NCBI GenBank assembly: GCA_004153385.1
Contig: SDAL01000001.1
Location: 1,941,492 to 2,005,491 of the forward strand
From: Paracoccaceae bacterium
GTDB taxonomy: Bacteria > Pseudomonadota > Alphaproteobacteria > Rhodobacterales > Rhodobacteraceae
DNA: 64,000 nucleotides
Direction: 5' to 3'
The position numbers and the translations under genes are program-made. This document shows, one piece after another, positions 62,924 through 64,000 of this stretch; position 1 is the stretch's first letter, and each line of letters starts with the position of its first letter. Below the pieces are notes generated by a model. The model did not search any database and had not been told where the DNA came from. It saw nothing but the letters and a program-made list of their open reading frames with translations.

Positions 62924-64000
62924 TTATCCCAATGTCGCCTTGACGGCTTTGGCGGTGGCATCCACCACCATATCGGCCTCTGCCTGCGACAGGCACAGCG
63001 GGGGGGCAAATCCGAGAATATCGCCCTGCGGCATCGCCCGCGCGATAACCCCTTCGGCCAGAAGGGCTGCGGCCAGTTTTGCGCCGACCTTTTCATCGGC
63101 ATCAAAGAACTTGCGCCCGTCACGATCATGCACGAATTCCACCGCACACAGCATACCCTCTCCACGGACATCGCCCACATTCGGGTGATCGCCCAGCGCA
63201 TCTTTCATGGCCGCATTCAGATAGGCCCCTGTCTTGCCAGCATTTCCAACCAGACCCAAGCTGTCGATCAGCTTCAGGTTCGCAATCCCTGCTGCGGCGC
63301 CGATGGGATGCGCCGAATAGGTCCAGCCATGGCCGATGGGGCCGTTTTCGTCCGTGCCCTGCTCCAGCACCTTCCACATTTTATCGCCCACGATGGAGCC
63401 CGATAGCGGCGCATAAGCGGAGGTCAGGCCTTTCGCGATGGTGATCAGATCAGGTTTGATTCCGTAGTGATCGGAGCCGAACATCGTGCCCAGACGCCCG
63501 AAACCTGTGACAACCTCATCAGCGACAAGCAAAATGTCATGCTTTTGCAGAACCTTCTGGATTGCCTCCCAATACCCTGCAGGGGGCGGCACAATCCCGC
63601 CAGTGCCCAGAACCGGCTCGCCGATAAAGGCCGCGATTGTATCGGCGCCTTCACGTTCGATCAGCGCTTCCAGCTCTGCCACACAATGGGCGGTAAACTC
63701 CGCTTCGGAGTTGATCCCTTCGGGGCGGCGGAAATAATAAGGGGCCTCGGTATGCACAATCGGCGCCCGCGGCAGATCGAATTTGTTGTGAAACGCTGCA
63801 AGACCGGTAAGCGAGCCTGTCATCACGCCCGAGCCGTGATACCCGCGCCAGCGCGAAATGATCTTTTTCTTCTCCGGCAGGCCACGGATGTTGTTGTAAT
63901 ACCAGATCAGCTTGATGTTGGTTTCGTTTGCGTCCGATCCCGACAAGCCGAAATACACTTTGGACATGCCCGCCGGCGCGCGCTCCATCACCATTTGCGC
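62924..64000 (-). CDS. Class III (omega) aminotransferase, N-terminus cut by window edge
   Basis: The 358 codons seen are the C-terminal part of a fold-type I PLP aminotransferase (usual full length about 450-460). The reading frame is open through base 64000, so the N-terminus lies outside the window. Visible are KVYFGLSGSDANETNIKL, WRGYHGSGVMTGSLTG, IAAFIGEPVLGTGG, LLVADEVVTGFGRLG, the PLP lysine in LITIAKGLTSAYAPLSG, and GHGWTYSAHPIGAAAG. The amine donor is uncertain; polyamine, beta-alanine, taurine and similar omega-amines are possible. A terminator follows. Confidence 0.92.
   Translation of the reverse strand, partial: AQMVMERAPAGMSKVYFGLSGSDANETNIKLIWYYNNIRGLPEKKKIISRWRGYHGSGVMTGSLTGLAAFHNKFDLPRAPIVHTEAPYYFRRPEGINSEAEFTAHCVAELEALIEREGADTIAAFIGEPVLGTGGIVPPPAGYWEAIQKVLQKHDILLVADEVVTGFGRLGTMFGSDHYGIKPDLITIAKGLTSAYAPLSGSIVGDKMWKVLEQGTDENGPIGHGWTYSAHPIGAAAGIANLKLIDSLGLVGNAGKTGAYLNAAMKDALGDHPNVGDVRGEGMLCAVEFVHDRDGRKFFDADEKVGAKLAAALLAEGVIARAMPQGDILGFAPPLCLSQAEADMVVDATAKAVKATLG

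Noticed and set aside
62734-63201. 155-aa minus-strand frame past the aminotransferase end
   Set aside because: It overlaps the aminotransferase in another frame and the terminator; no motif.

Overview
The window is a dense, GC-rich chromosomal segment of an alphaproteobacterium, most likely a Rhodobacterales (Roseobacter-group) species. This is inferred from gene content and order, since no rRNA is present. The main pointers are petP-petR directly before petABC, ffs-dnaX-ybaB-recR, DUF484-xerC, a complete tol-pal cluster running into tilS and ftsH, phosphatidylcholine synthase beside a BCCT transporter, DUF2794, a GT29-type glycosyltransferase and a ModE regulator without molybdate-binding domains. 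I found no tRNA, rRNA, prophage, insertion sequence or CRISPR array.

Layout. 0-13.3 kb, almost all minus strand: folD and chorismate mutase, an unknown membrane protein, then an envelope block read right to left as ybgC, tolQ, tolR, tolA, tolB, pal, cpoB, tilS, ftsH, with DUF924 and an unknown protein upstream. 13.4-19.2 kb: BCCT betaine-type transporter, a perfect 15-bp inverted repeat, phosphatidylcholine synthase, xerC and DUF484, a small HTH regulator, and a transaldolase-family protein whose Schiff-base lysine position is Asn. 19.4-26 kb: priA, then an apparent quinone or aromatic-stress operon (DoxX, VOC dioxygenase, glutathionyl-hydroquinone reductase) divergent from a LysR regulator, and an SDR. 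26-33.6 kb: SRP RNA, a 17-bp tandem repeat, dnaX-ybaB-recR, a GST, queG, a DMT exporter, a 62-aa ORF, and ilvE.

33.7-44.3 kb: petP-petR and petABC (cytochrome bc1), a NYN/OST-HTH protein, a TetR regulator, aroC, and a TPP riboswitch controlling thiBPQ. 44.4-55.5 kb: two tandem I78-type inhibitor lipoproteins, a cytochrome c' homologue, DUF2794, an NlpC/P60 hydrolase translationally coupled to an M17 aminopeptidase, an HPt-like helical protein without a phospho-His, beta-carbonic anhydrase, a MuiA-like protein, asd, and an LpcC-like/GT29 glycosyltransferase pair. 55.6-64 kb: ModE-like regulator, a Mo-box-like operator and modABC, Hsp20, DUF599, a large methyl-accepting chemotaxis protein, and a class III aminotransferase cut by the window edge.

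Most of the window is conserved core metabolism, envelope and respiration. The less ordinary items are the transaldolase homologue with a replaced catalytic lysine, the palindrome between the choline-linked genes, the LysR-controlled quinone cluster, the tandem repeat before dnaX, the paired I78 inhibitors and the single-domain ModE. I did not see a clearly novel multi-gene system such as a defence island or a new mobile element. All comparisons with families are from memory; no search was run.
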